A DNA stretch of 64,000 nucleotides from Tabrizicola aquatica. GTDB taxonomy: Bacteria; Pseudomonadota; Alphaproteobacteria; Rhodobacterales; Rhodobacteraceae. The translations under genes were made by a program, and so were the position numbers. Where the stretch lies: NCBI RefSeq assembly GCF_002900975.1, contig NZ_PJON01000001.1, forward strand, positions 806,001 to 870,000. Direction: 5' to 3'. This document shows positions 9,338 through 19,498 of the stretch, piece by piece (the first letter of the stretch is position 1; each line of letters opens with the position of its first letter). The notes below the pieces were generated by a model. It saw only the letters and a program-made list of their open reading frames with translations. It had not been told where the DNA came from and did no database searches.

Positions 9338-12300
9338 CCCGCGTCCTTCAGGTTCGGCGGTGCGCGGCGGAAGATCTCGCGGAACATGCCCGGCGTGAAA
9401 ACCGACAAGGGGTTGACCGAGACCACGGGGGCCTCGGCCGTGCCGGTGACGCGGTAGTTGAAACCGAACAGCCCCTCGCCGGGGCGGGAAAAGATCTGAC
9501 CCACGCCATTCACCAGATAAATCGGCGAGACGACCCCTTGCAGGTCCAGCCGCTCGCTTGCGGTCAGATAGAGCCCGGCGAAGGAAATGCCAAGCGAGGC
9601 GCCGACGGCCGAGCCTTGGGTGATTTCCACCGCTTCGGGCGTCAGGATGAAGCGGACCTCGCCGTTGTTGAAGGCCAGCCCCTCGCCGCCCATCTGCTCC
9701 AGCAGGCCCACGACCGAGATGGCGGACAGCAGTTCCGCCAGCGCCGGCGCGCCCTGCACCCGCATCCGGCTGAAGGTGGCGGTGCCGTTGTACTGGCCCT
9801 TCGGTCCGCGCGGGAACAGGGTCATGTCCAGCTCTCCGCCCCGGCCCTGGTCGAAGATGCCGGCGGCCGCCATCACCGTGCCTGCATTGGTCGAGGTGAT
9901 GCGGAACGCGCTGCCGCCTTCGGCCGGGGCGACGACGCCCTGGATCTCGCCCTGGCCGTTCACTCCGGCGCGGAAACGGCCGTTCAGCCCGCCGCCTTGC
10001 GAGAAATCGCCGCGAAAGCCGGTCAGGCTGATGCCTTCGCTGATCACCAGCCGGTCCAGCGCCAGGCTGATCGGCCCGCCAGTGCCGCCCCCGCCCCCGC
10101 CGTCCGGCATGGCGCGTATGTCGATCCGGCCCCCGGTCACCGCCACGTCCGGCGTACCCCCGCGCCCCCTTCCGGTCAGGACGACCGGCGCATCCAGCCA
10201 GTTACCCGCCACGACGCGAGAAAAGCGCGCCTCGGCCAGACCGCCGCCTTCGCGGGTGGTGATGACGCCCTCGGCCGTCAGGCCGGGCGCATCAAGGGAC
10301 AGCCGTTCCACCACGGGTTCACGGGCCAGCCGTGCCTCCAGGTCCAGACTGGCCCGCGCCTTCGGCCCCTTGGACCAGCCAAGCGCGTCCAGCCGCAGGC
10401 CAAGGCCCACCAGGTTCGACACCAGCGTCAACTGCGGCGGTTGGTCCTTGACCAACGCGATGTCGATGGCCGCCGGACCCTCGCCACTGACCGATCCCTC
10501 GGGCAGTTCCACCCCAAGGTCGCGCAGCGCGGCGTCGGACAGCATCACCGTGCCATTGACCCGCGCCCGGCCCTTCTGCTCTGGCCCGAAGCCTTGCAGA
10601 TAGGTCAGGTCCACCGGCATCTCGTCCAGAAGGCCCTGGCCCGACAGGCTTAGCCCCTCGGTATCCACCGCCACCGCCACTTCGGGCGCGGTCAGGATGC
10701 GGCCCGGCACCAGCGAGGGCGAGGTGAAATCGACGATCCGCCCGGCGACGGTAAAACTGACATCCTCCAGCGTGACGCGGGGTTTCAGCGGCATGTAAAG
10801 CGTGGTCTGCAACTCGGCCCGCCCGTCGCCCAGGTTCACCGGCTGCCCGGCCTTGGAGAAGAAGCTGAACGGCGGCTGGTCCAGGAGTGACAGCGTGGCA
10901 GTCAGCGGCGAGGAGGTGACAAGGTCGATCTTCGCCGTCGCCGGGCGCTGGGTGATATCGGCAATCTGAAAGACCGAACCGTCGGCCTCGATCCGCCCGC
11001 CCTCGGGCGGCAGGACGTGGCCTTCGTCCAGCTTGACGGTGTAGGTCAGGTTCTCCAGCGTCGCATGGCCGCGCGCATCCAGGACCGGCGGCAGGGTGCG
11101 GACAAAGCGGACCTCGGCCTCGGTGAACTCGTAGCCCAGGCTGAAGCGGGGCGCGGCACCCGGCGTAAGCCGCAGGGCAGCGCGGACATTCCCAAGGGTC
11201 GCAGTGCCGACATTGTCGGCAAACCACTTGCGCGTCCGGGGCACGGCGGACAGCGGCCAGATCTTCAACAGCCGGTCGGAATCGATCCGGTCCAGGCTGA
11301 CATCCAGCCCGCCCTTCCAGCCCTCGGGCGTGGCGGTCACGTCGCCCGACAGCAGCAGCCGTTCCCCCGCCTCGACCAGGGCAAGCTGGCCGATCTCCAG
11401 CCGGAACGGGTCCAGCCGCAGGCGCAGGTCAAGGGCCCCTTGGGTGAACGTCACCGGCTCGGCAAACAGGCCCTCGGGGTCCATGATCACTTCGGAGAAC
11501 GCCACCTGACCCAGGATGGTCTGCGGCAACTCACCCGGACCGATGGGCGCGCCGGTGGTGCCAAGAAGATCGCCCTGCCCCGTTGCCTTCAGCCGCAACG
11601 AGGCGCTTTCGACGCCAAGCCCGGTCATGTGGATGCGCCCCGCCTTGGGATCGAAGCGCAACCCGACCGAGGCACGGTCGAAGGGGACAGGCCGCGCGCC
11701 CTCGCCCGGCGCCAGGTTTCCCGCCGCAAGGCTAAGCTGGGCGGTCAGGTCGGTCAACGCGCCCTCGGCATCGATGCCGCCCTGCAGCGCACCCGAAATC
11801 GGCGCCTCGACGAATTTCAGCCAGGCCAGCGGCGGGGCCATCACGGCCAGGTCGCGCGCCCGGACCCGGTCCACCGTGGCCGCGACCCGCGCCGCACCCC
11901 CATCCTGGTCCACCACCAGCGTCACCGTGGCCTGCGCCGGTTCCGCCCCGTCCAGCAGCGTCAGCGCCAGTTCCGCCGCAACCTCGCCCGCGCGCTTCTC
12001 GATCGCGACCCGCCCGTCGCCGATCTGCCAGCGGCGGTTGGCGCGGGCATCGGTCAGCGTCAGGCTAAGCCCCTCGACCTCGATCGTGGTCAATGAGGAC
12101 AGCGCGGGCGCAGTGAACAGGCGTCCGACCGCATCCAGCACCTCGCCCAGGCTTTTCGGCCCCGGCCCGCTGGTGCCGCCAAACTGCAGGTCGATCCGCC
12201 CCTCGGCATCGCGCCGCACCGCCAGCCGCGCCCCCACCAGCCGCAGCGCGCTGGGCCGGACCTTGCCCGACAGCATCGCGGCCGGGTCCAGCGCCATCAT

Positions 12301-12705
12301 CGCCTCGGGCAGGGTCAGGATCGAGCGGCCGTCGCGGTCGATCAGGCGCACATCCTCCAGCCGGAAGCGGGGGACGAACCCCTCATCCACCGCGATCTGC
12401 ACGGCCCCCAGCGACACCGCCGCCCCCCGCGGCAGCCGGTTGGCAACCAGGCCCTGGTTCAGCCGATCCTCGATCTCGGCCACGGTCCAGGTCGGCAGGC
12501 GGATCGTCTTGCCGGTATAGGCCAGCGTCAGATAGCCAAAGCCAAGCGCCAGCAGGATCAGGGTCAGGATGACGGTCAGGCTGATCCCCGCCCGGCGCGG
12601 CCGGCGGGCAGCGCGCGGCCGTCGGGTCCGACGCCCGGACCCGGTCGGGTCCTCTCCCCGGTCCGCCGCTTCGGTCCGCGTCGTGGCGGCCCCCCTGTCC
12701 TGCAT
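9334..12705 (-). CDS. AsmA/YhdP-like large envelope protein
   Basis: A 1123-residue protein with an Arg-rich cytoplasmic N-tail, one transmembrane helix at about residues 41-63 ([21 protein letters not shown]), and a very long periplasmic region of beta-rich repeats. The DUF3971-like middle and the AsmA_2-like C-terminus ([20 protein letters not shown] near the end) place it in the AsmA/YhdP/TamB-type family, whose members are thought to bridge the periplasm and move phospholipid to the outer membrane. A GGGGGG linker occurs at about residues 873-881. It is first in the run with queA and the MFS gene. Role by family only. Confidence 0.85.
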   Translation of the reverse strand: MQDRGAATTRTEAADRGEDPTGSGRRTRRPRAARRPRRAGISLTVILTLILLALGFGYLTLAYTGKTIRLPTWTVAEIEDRLNQGLVANRLPRGAAVSLGAVQIAVDEGFVPRFRLEDVRLIDRDGRSILTLPEAMMALDPAAMLSGKVRPSALRLVGARLAVRRDAEGRIDLQFGGTSGPGPKSLGEVLDAVGRLFTAPALSSLTTIEVEGLSLTLTDARANRRWQIGDGRVAIEKRAGEVAAELALTLLDGAEPAQATVTLVVDQDGGAARVAATVDRVRARDLAVMAPPLAWLKFVEAPISGALQGGIDAEGALTDLTAQLSLAAGNLAPGEGARPVPFDRASVGLRFDPKAGRIHMTGLGVESASLRLKATGQGDLLGTTGAPIGPGELPQTILGQVAFSEVIMDPEGLFAEPVTFTQGALDLRLRLDPFRLEIGQLALVEAGERLLLSGDVTATPEGWKGGLDVSLDRIDSDRLLKIWPLSAVPRTRKWFADNVGTATLGNVRAALRLTPGAAPRFSLGYEFTEAEVRFVRTLPPVLDARGHATLENLTYTVKLDEGHVLPPEGGRIEADGSVFQIADITQRPATAKIDLVTSSPLTATLSLLDQPPFSFFSKAGQPVNLGDGRAELQTTLYMPLKPRVTLEDVSFTVAGRIVDFTSPSLVPGRILTAPEVAVAVDTEGLSLSGQGLLDEMPVDLTYLQGFGPEQKGRARVNGTVMLSDAALRDLGVELPEGSVSGEGPAAIDIALVKDQPPQLTLVSNLVGLGLRLDALGWSKGPKARASLDLEARLAREPVVERLSLDAPGLTAEGVITTREGGGLAEARFSRVVAGNWLDAPVVLTGRGRGGTPDVAVTGGRIDIRAMPDGGGGGGTGGPISLALDRLVISEGISLTGFRGDFSQGGGLNGRFRAGVNGQGEIQGVVAPAEGGSAFRITSTNAGTVMAAAGIFDQGRGGELDMTLFPRGPKGQYNGTATFSRMRVQGAPALAELLSAISVVGLLEQMGGEGLAFNNGEVRFILTPEAVEITQGSAVGASLGISFAGLYLTASERLDLQGVVSPIYLVNGVGQIFSRPGEGLFGFNYRVTGTAEAPVVSVNPLSVFTPGMFREIFRRAPPNLKDAG

Positions 12706-12805
12706 TCCGGCCCGGCGCCTTTTCCTGTTCCCCTGCCCGCTTTATCTTTGGCCGAAGACGCCTAGATGCGAAAGTCACAAACCCTGACAAGGCAAGGAGC
12801 CGCGC

Positions 12806-13267
12806 ATGATTTCCCAAGGAAGCCCCGCCCCCGATTTCACCCTGCCGCGCGACGGCGACGGGACGGTGACGCTCTCGGCGCTGAAACCCGGCAAGGTGGT
12901 GCTGTATTTCTACCCCAAGGACGACACGCCCGGCTGCACGCTGGAGGCACAGGATTTCAACGCCCGCCTGGCCGACTTCGCCGCCGCCGGGGCCACGGTG
13001 ATCGGGATTTCCAAGGACAGCGTGAAAAGCCACGACAAGTTCTGCAAGAAGCATGGGCTGGGGATCGTCCTGGCCTCGGACGAGGGCGGCACGGTCTGCG
13101 AGGATTATGGGACCTGGGTCGAGAAAAGCATGTATGGCAAGAAATACATGGGGATCGAACGCTCGACCTTCCTGATCGACGGCGCAGGCATGGTGGCGCG
13201 CGTCTGGCCCAAGGTCAGCGTCAAGGGCCATGCCGACGAGGTGCTGGCCGCAGTGCGCGCCCTGTGA
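12806..13267 (+). CDS. bcp: Peroxiredoxin, PrxQ/Bcp type with alpha-3 resolving cysteine
   Basis: A 153-residue thiol peroxidase that reduces H2O2 and organic peroxides using thioredoxin-type donors. The peroxidatic motif TPGCT holds Cys44. In the classic Bcp the resolving cysteine lies five residues later, but here that position is Gln49. Cys80 lies 36 residues after Cys44, the spacing of the second class of PrxQ (as in Xylella PrxQ Cys47/Cys83), so it is the likely resolving residue; Cys98 is a further cysteine. The start ATG is preceded by AAGGAG. It is divergent from the AsmA-like gene. Confidence 0.93.
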   Translation: MISQGSPAPDFTLPRDGDGTVTLSALKPGKVVLYFYPKDDTPGCTLEAQDFNARLADFAAAGATVIGISKDSVKSHDKFCKKHGLGIVLASDEGGTVCEDYGTWVEKSMYGKKYMGIERSTFLIDGAGMVARVWPKVSVKGHADEVLAAVRAL

Positions 13268-13276
13268 CATAGGGAC

Positions 13277-13298
13277 CAAATTCCTGCGAAGGAATTTG
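13277..13298. repeat. Perfect intergenic hairpin between bcp and the DUF455 gene
   Basis: CAAATTCC-TGCGAA-GGAATTTG is an 8-bp perfect inverted repeat with a 6-base loop, ten bases after the bcp stop. It is AT-richer than its surroundings. A short direct repeat GGGACCAAA flanks it (13272-13280 and 13315-13323). It has no T-tail, so it is not a typical terminator. It looks like a small dispersed palindrome, but no second copy is visible here. Confidence 0.6.
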
Positions 13299-13326
13299 CA
13301 GCTCTCAGATCGGCGGGACCAAACCG

Positions 13327-14157
13327 ATGACACAAAGCCTGGCGGAAATGGCGGTGGAGGTGCTGACCACCGCAGACGGCCGTGCCAAGACCGCGCTGGG
13401 CCGCCGCCACGCCGCCACCTGGTTCGCCGCCCGCGCGGCGGGCCAGCCCCTGCCCATCGGTCAGGCGACCCCACCCCTGCGCCCGGCGCGCCCCGACAGG
13501 CCCGAGCTTCTGGCCCCCAAGGATGTCCCCCGCCGCCGACCCGGCAGCGAGGCGGGGCGCATCGCCCTGCTGCATGCCGTCGCGCATATCGAGTTGAACG
13601 CGGTCGACCTGCATTGGGACATCATCGCCCGCTTCGCCGACCAGCCGATGCCGCTGGGCTTCTACGACGACTGGGTCAAGGCCGCGGACGAAGAGGCCAA
13701 GCATTTCAACCTGGTCTCCGACTGCCTGGAGGCTCTGGGCAGCCATTACGGCGCCCTGCCCGCCCATGCCGGCATGTGGCGTGCGGCCGAAGATACGGCG
13801 GGCGATCTTCTGGGCCGCCTCGCCGTCGTGCCGATGGTGCTGGAGGCGCGGGGTCTGGATGTCACGCCCGGCATGATCGAAATCTTCCGCAAGGCCGGCG
13901 TGACCGGCGCCATCGCGGCCCTTGAAACCATCTATGCCGAAGAAGTGGGCCACGTCGCCTATGGCTCGAAATGGTTCAACTGGCTCTGCGGGCGTGAGGG
14001 GCTGGATCCAAAGGACGTGTTCCACGACCTGGTGCGTCGCTACTTCCACGGCGCGCTAAAACCACCTTTCAACGAAGAAAAACGCGCTGAAGCCGGAATT
14101 CCGCCCGATTTCTATTGGCCGCTGACCGAGTCGTCGGCCTATACGGATGGAGAATAG
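13327..14157 (+). CDS. DUF455 ferritin-like protein
   Basis: A 276-residue soluble protein of the DUF455 family, which has a ferritin-like four-helix core and unknown function. The likely di-metal helices are seen as HAVAHIELNAVDLHWD (His/Glu), DEEAKHFNLV (Glu-Glu-x-x-His) and EEVGHVAYG (Glu-Glu-x-x-His). These EExxH pairs are the classical ferritin-like ligands, so metal binding or oxygen chemistry is plausible but unproven. A single gene between bcp and the M23 peptidase, read in the same direction. Confidence 0.85.
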   Translation: MTQSLAEMAVEVLTTADGRAKTALGRRHAATWFAARAAGQPLPIGQATPPLRPARPDRPELLAPKDVPRRRPGSEAGRIALLHAVAHIELNAVDLHWDIIARFADQPMPLGFYDDWVKAADEEAKHFNLVSDCLEALGSHYGALPAHAGMWRAAEDTAGDLLGRLAVVPMVLEARGLDVTPGMIEIFRKAGVTGAIAALETIYAEEVGHVAYGSKWFNWLCGREGLDPKDVFHDLVRRYFHGALKPPFNEEKRAEAGIPPDFYWPLTESSAYTDGE

Positions 14158-14324
14158 GCGGTTTCTTGCCGACAAATTTCAACAGCCGCGCGGGAAAACC
14201 CTGCACGTGGTCAAAATTGTTGCAGGGCTGAAATGCGGCCGGTAAGCAGTTGCCACGCCGGGCCGACCCCGCGTCTGCCCGTGCCTCGCACGCCACACAA
14301 GGCCATGAACCGGATGACCCCCAC

Positions 14325-15662
14325 GTGCTGAACCGTCTTGCCTATCGGATTCATCTTAGCCTGGAACGGCATTTTCCCGAACAGCGCCTGTTCCTGAAAT
14401 CCGACACCGAGACGCGCTTCATCCGCTTGCGTCCGTCGACCCAGATCATTGCACTTGCCGGGGGCGCGCTGGCGCTGGCCTGGACCATCGTTGCAACCGC
14501 GTTGATCATGATGGACTCGATCGGTGCCGGATCGGCGCGCGAACAGTCCGCCCGCCAGCAGGCGATGTACGAGGAACGGCTGAACACCCTGTCCGCCGAC
14601 CGCGACCTGCGGGCCGAGGAAGCCGTCCGCGCGCAGGACCGCTTCAACATCGCGCTGGCCCAGGTCTCGGACATGCAGGAACGGCTTCTGGCCTCGGAAG
14701 ACCGCCGGCGCGAGTTGGAGACCGGGATCGACGCGATCCAGGAAACGCTGCGCCGCACGATCAAGGAACGCGACGAGGCCCGGGCCGAGGCCGACCGCAT
14801 GACGCTGGCGCTGAACGAACAATCCGGCGGCGCGACCGAGATGGGCCGCGCGCGCGACACCGTGGCCACGCTGGAATATCTGACCGGCGCGCTGGGCATG
14901 GCCGCCGAAGAGCGCAACGCCGAAATCGCCGAGGCCGAGGCCGCGCGCGCCGAGGTGCAGGCCATCGCCGACGCCAAGGCGGCGCTGGAAATGCGCAACG
15001 ACGCGATCTTCACCAAGCTGGAAGAGGCGCTGACCATCTCGGTCGAGCCTTTGGACAACATGTTCCGCGAAGCGGGGATGGAGCCGGAGGATCTGCTGGA
15101 CGCGGTGCGCGACGGCTATTCCGGCCAGGGCGGCCCGCTGACGCCGATCTCGTTCTCGACCTCGGGCGCGGCCCCTTCGGCCGAGGAATTGCGGGCGAAC
15201 GCGATCCTGGGCAGCCTGGACCGGATGAACATGTACCGCATCGCGGCCTTCAAGCTGCCCTTCGCCATGCCGGTCAAGGACAGCTTCCGCTGGACCAGCG
15301 GCTTCGGCTATCGCCGCGACCCCAAGGGCGCCGGCAACCGGATGCACGAAGGCACCGACATGGCAGGCGCCTATGGCACCCCGATCTACGCCACCGCCGA
15401 CGGGACCGTGGTCCATGCCGGCTGGGACAACGGCTATGGCCGTCTGGTGAAGATCCGCCACGACTTCGGCATCGAGACGCGCTATGCACATCTCAGTCAG
15501 GTGCGCGTCGAAGTGGGCCAAAGGGTCTCGCGCGGCGACCGGATCGGTGATATGGGCAACTCAGGCCGGTCCACCGGCACCCATCTGCATTACGAGGTCC
15601 GCCTTGGCGGATCCGCCGTGAACCCGATGACCTTCATAAAGGCAGCGAAGAATGTTTTCTAA
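14325..15662 (+). CDS. M23 family peptidase with coiled coil (DipM/EnvC-like region)
   Basis: A 445-residue cell-wall endopeptidase of the LytM/M23 type, anchored by one transmembrane segment at about residues 43-65 (IIALAGGALALAWTIVATAL) with a long Glu/Arg/Ala-rich coiled coil behind it. The C-terminal M23 domain shows HEGTDMAGAYGTPIYATADG and GTHLHYEVR, supplying the zinc ligands His, Asp and the HxH pair. The start is taken as GTG at 14325 because LNRLAYRIHLSLERHFPEQR is the usual family opening; an ATG at 14250 would add 25 atypical residues. It overlaps the bactofilin gene by 11 bases, so the two are coupled and likely act together in cell shape. Confidence 0.88.
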   Translation: MLNRLAYRIHLSLERHFPEQRLFLKSDTETRFIRLRPSTQIIALAGGALALAWTIVATALIMMDSIGAGSAREQSARQQAMYEERLNTLSADRDLRAEEAVRAQDRFNIALAQVSDMQERLLASEDRRRELETGIDAIQETLRRTIKERDEARAEADRMTLALNEQSGGATEMGRARDTVATLEYLTGALGMAAEERNAEIAEAEAARAEVQAIADAKAALEMRNDAIFTKLEEALTISVEPLDNMFREAGMEPEDLLDAVRDGYSGQGGPLTPISFSTSGAAPSAEELRANAILGSLDRMNMYRIAAFKLPFAMPVKDSFRWTSGFGYRRDPKGAGNRMHEGTDMAGAYGTPIYATADGTVVHAGWDNGYGRLVKIRHDFGIETRYAHLSQVRVEVGQRVSRGDRIGDMGNSGRSTGTHLHYEVRLGGSAVNPMTFIKAAKNVF

Positions 15663-16158
15663 GAGCCGCATCAACGAGCCGGGCCCCAAGGCCGAGGTCG
15701 AGAAGCCCAAAACCCCGGAGACCCCGATGACCAAGCCCAGCATGGAGTTCACCCCCTCGGCCCCGAAGGGCAAGGCTGCGGCCTCGGTCCTGTCGTCGGA
15801 CCTGACGGTGGTGGGCAACCTGCGGACCACCGGCGACATCCAGGTCGAGGGCACCGTTGAAGGCGACATCCGCGCGCATCTTCTGACCGTCGGCGAAAGC
15901 GCCACCATCCGCGGCGAGATCGTGGCCGACGACATCGTCGTGAACGGCCGGGTGATCGGCCGCGTTCGCGGGTTGAAGGTGCGTCTGACCTCGACCGCGC
16001 GGGTCGAGGGCGACATCATCCACAAGACCATCGCGATCGAATCCGGTGCGCATTTCGAAGGCTCGGTCCAGCGTCAGGAAGACCCGCTGGCCAACGGTCG
16101 CCCGGCGCCCGCCCCCTCGATGCGGCTTGAGACGCCCGCCGCCGGCGACGCTGTCTAA
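15652..16158 (+). CDS. Bactofilin
   Basis: A 168-residue protein of the bactofilin family (DUF583), which polymerises without nucleotide into right-handed beta-helix filaments and recruits wall enzymes. The core at about residues 45-130 shows repeated short beta turns (LTVVGNLRTTGDIQVEGTVE, AHLLTVGESATIRGEIVADD, VNGRVIGRVRGLKV). N- and C-tails are Pro/Lys-rich and disordered. The gene begins inside the 3' end of the M23 peptidase gene. The same pairing is established for BacA/LmdC-type systems, where bactofilin positions the peptidase. Confidence 0.92.
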   Translation: MFSKSRINEPGPKAEVEKPKTPETPMTKPSMEFTPSAPKGKAAASVLSSDLTVVGNLRTTGDIQVEGTVEGDIRAHLLTVGESATIRGEIVADDIVVNGRVIGRVRGLKVRLTSTARVEGDIIHKTIAIESGAHFEGSVQRQEDPLANGRPAPAPSMRLETPAAGDAV

Positions 16159-16170
16159 GGTCCACCTGAC

Positions 16171-17610
16171 ATGACCATCGCGCGGGCATCGGGGCATCCC
16201 TCGGTGCCCGTTTCCTTTTGTGCCAAGGCCGACCGCCGCACTGTCCTGTGGGCGGCGATCCTTGCGTCGTCGATGGGGTTCATCGACAGTTCGGTCACCG
16301 CCATCGCCATGCCCGCGATGCGGACGGCGCTGGGGGCGACCCTGGCCCAGGCGCAGTGGATCAACGCCGCATACCTTCTGGCGCTGTCCGCCCTGGTCCT
16401 GGTGGGCGGGGCGGCGGGGGACCGGTTCGGGACGGCGCGGGTCTTTGTCATCGGCATCTGGGTCTTTGTCCTGGCCTCGCTGGCCTGTGCCGCAGCGCAG
16501 GACGCCGGCCAGATGATCGCGGCGCGCACGGTCAAGGGCATCGGGGCGGCGCTGATGGTGCCGGGGTCGATGGCCATGGTCTCGCGCGCCTATCCAAGGG
16601 CCGAGCGTGGCCGCGCGCTGGGGCTTTGGGCCGCCGCCTCGACCATGACGACGGCGCTGGGGCCGGTCTTGGGCGGTGCCCTTATCACCTGGGGCGGCGA
16701 GGCGGGCTGGCGGCTGATCTTTGCGCTGAACCTGCCCCTGGGCCTGCTGGCCGTCTGGCTGATCCGCGGCCGCACGCCGGGCGACCGGGGGCAGCCCGGC
16801 ATCCGGGTCGATGCGCTGGGGGCGGTCCTGGCTTCGGCCGGGCTTGGGCTTTTGGCCTGGGCGCTGATCGCACCCGGTGCCTCGCTGGTGGTCTGGGCCG
16901 TGGCGGGGGCAACGCTGGCCGGCTTCCTTGCGTGGGAGCGGGTGGCCCCTGCCCCGATGCTGCGGCTGGGCCTGTTCCGCAACCGGACGCTTGCCGTGAC
17001 CAACCTGGTGACGCTGGCCCTTTATTTCGCGCTGAACGGGGTGATGTTCTACCTGCCGATGACCGCCGTCTCGGCCTGGGGGGTCAGCGCGCTGGAGGTG
17101 ACGGCCGCCTTTCTGCCGATCTCGCTGATGATCGCGGTGCTTTCGGCCCCGGCGGGGCGGCTGGCGGACCGTTGGGGGGCGGGGGTGTTGATGGCGGCGG
17201 GCTCGACCCTGGTGGCTTGCGCCTATGCCGGGCTGTGGCTGGCCGCGCCCGGCGGGCAATTCTGGGCACTGGTCGTGCCGCTGACCGCGCTTGCCGGTCT
17301 GGGCCTGGGGCTGGTGGTGGCGCCCCTGACGGCGGCGGCGATGCAGGGCGCCGAAGATGGCGAACAGGGCGCCGCCTCGGGCATCAACAACGCGGTGGCG
17401 CGGGTGGCGGGTCTGGTGGCGGTGGCGCTGCTGGGCCGGGTGGCGGCTTCGGCCTATGGTCCCGGCGCGCCGGGCTTCGGGGTCACAGGAACCGGGGCCG
17501 CGCATCTGGCGGCGACGGGTGCGGCCTTCGGCACGGTGGCGCTGGTCGCGAGCCTTGCGGCGGCGCTGGCTGCCCTGCTGGCACTGCTGGTCGCCCGACC
17601 TGTCAGGTGA
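16171..17610 (+). CDS. MFS drug exporter, DHA2 (EmrB/QacA-like) family
   Basis: A 479-residue inner-membrane carrier with about fourteen hydrophobic segments. SSMGFIDSSVTAIAMPAMR in helix 1 matches the DHA2 motif D1 (LDxTVVNVALP), GDRFGTARVFVIG is motif A, and GSMAMVSRAYPRAERGRALG is the loop before motif C. Such carriers export drugs or lipophilic cations with protons. No membrane-fusion partner (EmrA) is adjacent, so it probably acts alone. It overlaps the convergent DUF2189 gene by eight bases. Confidence 0.88.
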   Translation: MTIARASGHPSVPVSFCAKADRRTVLWAAILASSMGFIDSSVTAIAMPAMRTALGATLAQAQWINAAYLLALSALVLVGGAAGDRFGTARVFVIGIWVFVLASLACAAAQDAGQMIAARTVKGIGAALMVPGSMAMVSRAYPRAERGRALGLWAAASTMTTALGPVLGGALITWGGEAGWRLIFALNLPLGLLAVWLIRGRTPGDRGQPGIRVDALGAVLASAGLGLLAWALIAPGASLVVWAVAGATLAGFLAWERVAPAPMLRLGLFRNRTLAVTNLVTLALYFALNGVMFYLPMTAVSAWGVSALEVTAAFLPISLMIAVLSAPAGRLADRWGAGVLMAAGSTLVACAYAGLWLAAPGGQFWALVVPLTALAGLGLGLVVAPLTAAAMQGAEDGEQGAASGINNAVARVAGLVAVALLGRVAASAYGPGAPGFGVTGTGAAHLAATGAAFGTVALVASLAAALAALLALLVARPVR

Positions 17611-18370
17611 TCGCCCGGCGATACAGGTGCCAACTGGCGTGGCCGAACAGCGGCAGCACGACGAAAAGCCCCAGGAACCCCGGCAGCATCCCGGCGAACA
17701 GGCAAACCGCGATCAGCGCGCCCCAGCACAGCATCACCCGCGGATTGGCCTGCACCAGCGCGAAGCTGGTCAGCATAGCGGTCACGAAATCCACCTCGCG
17801 GTCCAGAAGCATCGGCAGGCTGACCACCGTCAGACTGAAAAGGAGCGTCGCAAAGATCGCCCCCACCGCTGTGCCAAAGGCCAGCATCGTCATCCCCTCG
17901 GGCGACAGGAACACCGCCAGCGAGGACGAGACATTGGTCATCGTCGCATTGCCCAGGAACAGGGCAAAGATCATGTGCGACAGGAAGTTCCAGAACAGGA
18001 AATAGACCACGATCACTGCCGCAATGGCCGGGATCTGCCGGTCCTTCTGGCGCAGGATCACCCCGAAAACCTCACCCGCGCGCAGGGCCTCACCGGTCTC
18101 CAGCCGCCGGGAGATCTCGTAGAAGCCGCAGGCGATGAACGGGCCAAGGATCGGGAACCCGGCGCTGGCCGGCAGGGTCCACCAGATCTGGCCCTTGGCC
18201 GTCATCGCCCACAGGATCAGCCAGCCGCCCAGAACATAGACCGCCGAAAAGACCAGCCCCAGCAGCGGCGCGCGTTTGAAGTCCTGCCAGCCAAGCGCAA
18301 GGCTGGTCCGCAGGTCCGAGATGTCGACCTCGTTGATTTGCGGGACGGATGGGGGATGTGCGACGCTCAT
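17603..18370 (-). CDS. DUF2189 integral membrane protein
   Basis: A 255-residue protein with about six membrane segments, beginning with a cytoplasmic tail ending in LALGWQDFKRAPLLGLVFSA, the diagnostic start of DUF2189. Further conserved pieces are FPILGPFIACGFYEISRRLE and VSLPMLLDREVDFVTAMLTS. The family is frequent in alphaproteobacteria, often near respiratory genes, and has no assigned function. It converges with the DHA2 carrier and is followed upstream by a co-directional secreted-protein gene. Confidence 0.85.
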   Translation of the reverse strand: MSVAHPPSVPQINEVDISDLRTSLALGWQDFKRAPLLGLVFSAVYVLGGWLILWAMTAKGQIWWTLPASAGFPILGPFIACGFYEISRRLETGEALRAGEVFGVILRQKDRQIPAIAAVIVVYFLFWNFLSHMIFALFLGNATMTNVSSSLAVFLSPEGMTMLAFGTAVGAIFATLLFSLTVVSLPMLLDREVDFVTAMLTSFALVQANPRVMLCWGALIAVCLFAGMLPGFLGLFVVLPLFGHASWHLYRRAIT

Positions 18371-18414
18371 GCCGCAATGTTACGCGCGGCGTGAAGCGGC
18401 AGGCAAGGATTTTG

Positions 18415-19428
18415 CTACCGGGTCTGAAAGACCAGAAGCCGCGCGCCCTCGTCGCCGTCGACCTGCAAGACGGCGATGCGGCCCTGCGGCAACCAGACCA
18501 CGCTCGCACAGCAGCCGATGGGCAACGGGGCCTCGAACACCGGGGCCGTCGTGGCGGTGTCAAAGACCATCAGGCGGCTTTCGGTCGCCGTGGTGCGGAT
18601 CGCCGCCAGCCGGGTGCCGTCCGGGGTGACGCGCGCGGCCGAGTAGTCATGCCCCATCCGGTCGGGGCCAAGGCGCTGGTCAAAGGCGATCTCGCCACCG
18701 TCTGCCGACCGCAAAAGCAGCCGCGACGGTGATCCGTCCGAGGCCCAGCTCGTCACCGCCTCAAGCGCGCTTTCGACATGCACATCCTCGGCCCCGACCG
18801 GGTCGATCTGGCGGGCCAGCCGGCGCTCCAGATAGGCGCCCAGCGTATCGACCGCGCCGGTGCCGGAGCGCGTCTCGGTCACCGTCAGCGCGCCATCCGC
18901 CGCCGATACCGCCAGATCAAAGCGGTAAAGCGTGCCGCGCAGCTCCTCCCCGTCAAAGGTCAGCACCCCCTGCCCCGCCAGCAGCGTGATGGCAGTGGCC
19001 AGGCTCATCTCCAGCGGCCAACCCTCGGGCCAGCTGGCTGGCAGCAGGCCCAAGGCAGCGCCATCGGGGGCAAAGAACTGCAGCCCCAACTCCGTGCCCC
19101 CGTGCCACAGCGACAGGGCATAGCCCCGGCCCCCCGCTGCCACCAACCCGACGTAAAGGTCGGCGTCCTTGGGCAGCCGCAGCGGGACCTCGCGCAGGAG
19201 TTGGCCGTCCGACAGCGAAACCTCGGCCGCAACAGGCCCCACCCCGCCATGCGCCAGAAAGGTCAGCCGATCCGGCGCTGTCAGGAGCGGAGAGCCGTCC
19301 AGAGGTGCCAGCCCCGGCAACAGGACTTCTACCGGGCAGGCAGCGGCACTGATTGCGCAGTCGTCGATCACAGGCTCATGCGCCAGGGCGGGCGAGGCAA
19401 GACAAAGGGCAATCAGGACCGGGCGCAT
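18415..19428 (-). CDS. Secreted beta-propeller-like hypothetical protein
   Basis: A 337-residue exported protein not confidently matched to a named family. MRPVLIALCLASPALA is a signal peptide; the start at 19428 was chosen because AGG lies just upstream in the alternative ATG context. The mature part has repeated beta-strand segments and a C-terminal stretch (AARVTPDGTRLAAIRTTATESRLMVFDTAT) that looks like a WD40/beta-propeller blade. Four Cys near the N-terminus and a CC pair (IGCCASVVW) could form disulfides. Function unknown. Confidence 0.6.
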   Translation of the reverse strand: MRPVLIALCLASPALAHEPVIDDCAISAAACPVEVLLPGLAPLDGSPLLTAPDRLTFLAHGGVGPVAAEVSLSDGQLLREVPLRLPKDADLYVGLVAAGGRGYALSLWHGGTELGLQFFAPDGAALGLLPASWPEGWPLEMSLATAITLLAGQGVLTFDGEELRGTLYRFDLAVSAADGALTVTETRSGTGAVDTLGAYLERRLARQIDPVGAEDVHVESALEAVTSWASDGSPSRLLLRSADGGEIAFDQRLGPDRMGHDYSAARVTPDGTRLAAIRTTATESRLMVFDTATTAPVFEAPLPIGCCASVVWLPQGRIAVLQVDGDEGARLLVFQTR

Positions 19429-19498
19429 CGGGGGCCTCATACGGAACGCCCAAGGCTAGCCGAACCGCAGGCCCCCGCCAGTGCGGAAAGCCCGACCG

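Noticed and set aside
14200-14237. CCCTGCA...TGCAGGG hairpin after the DUF455 gene
   Set aside because: The 7-bp stem has a 15-base loop and no T-tail, too weak for a terminator call.
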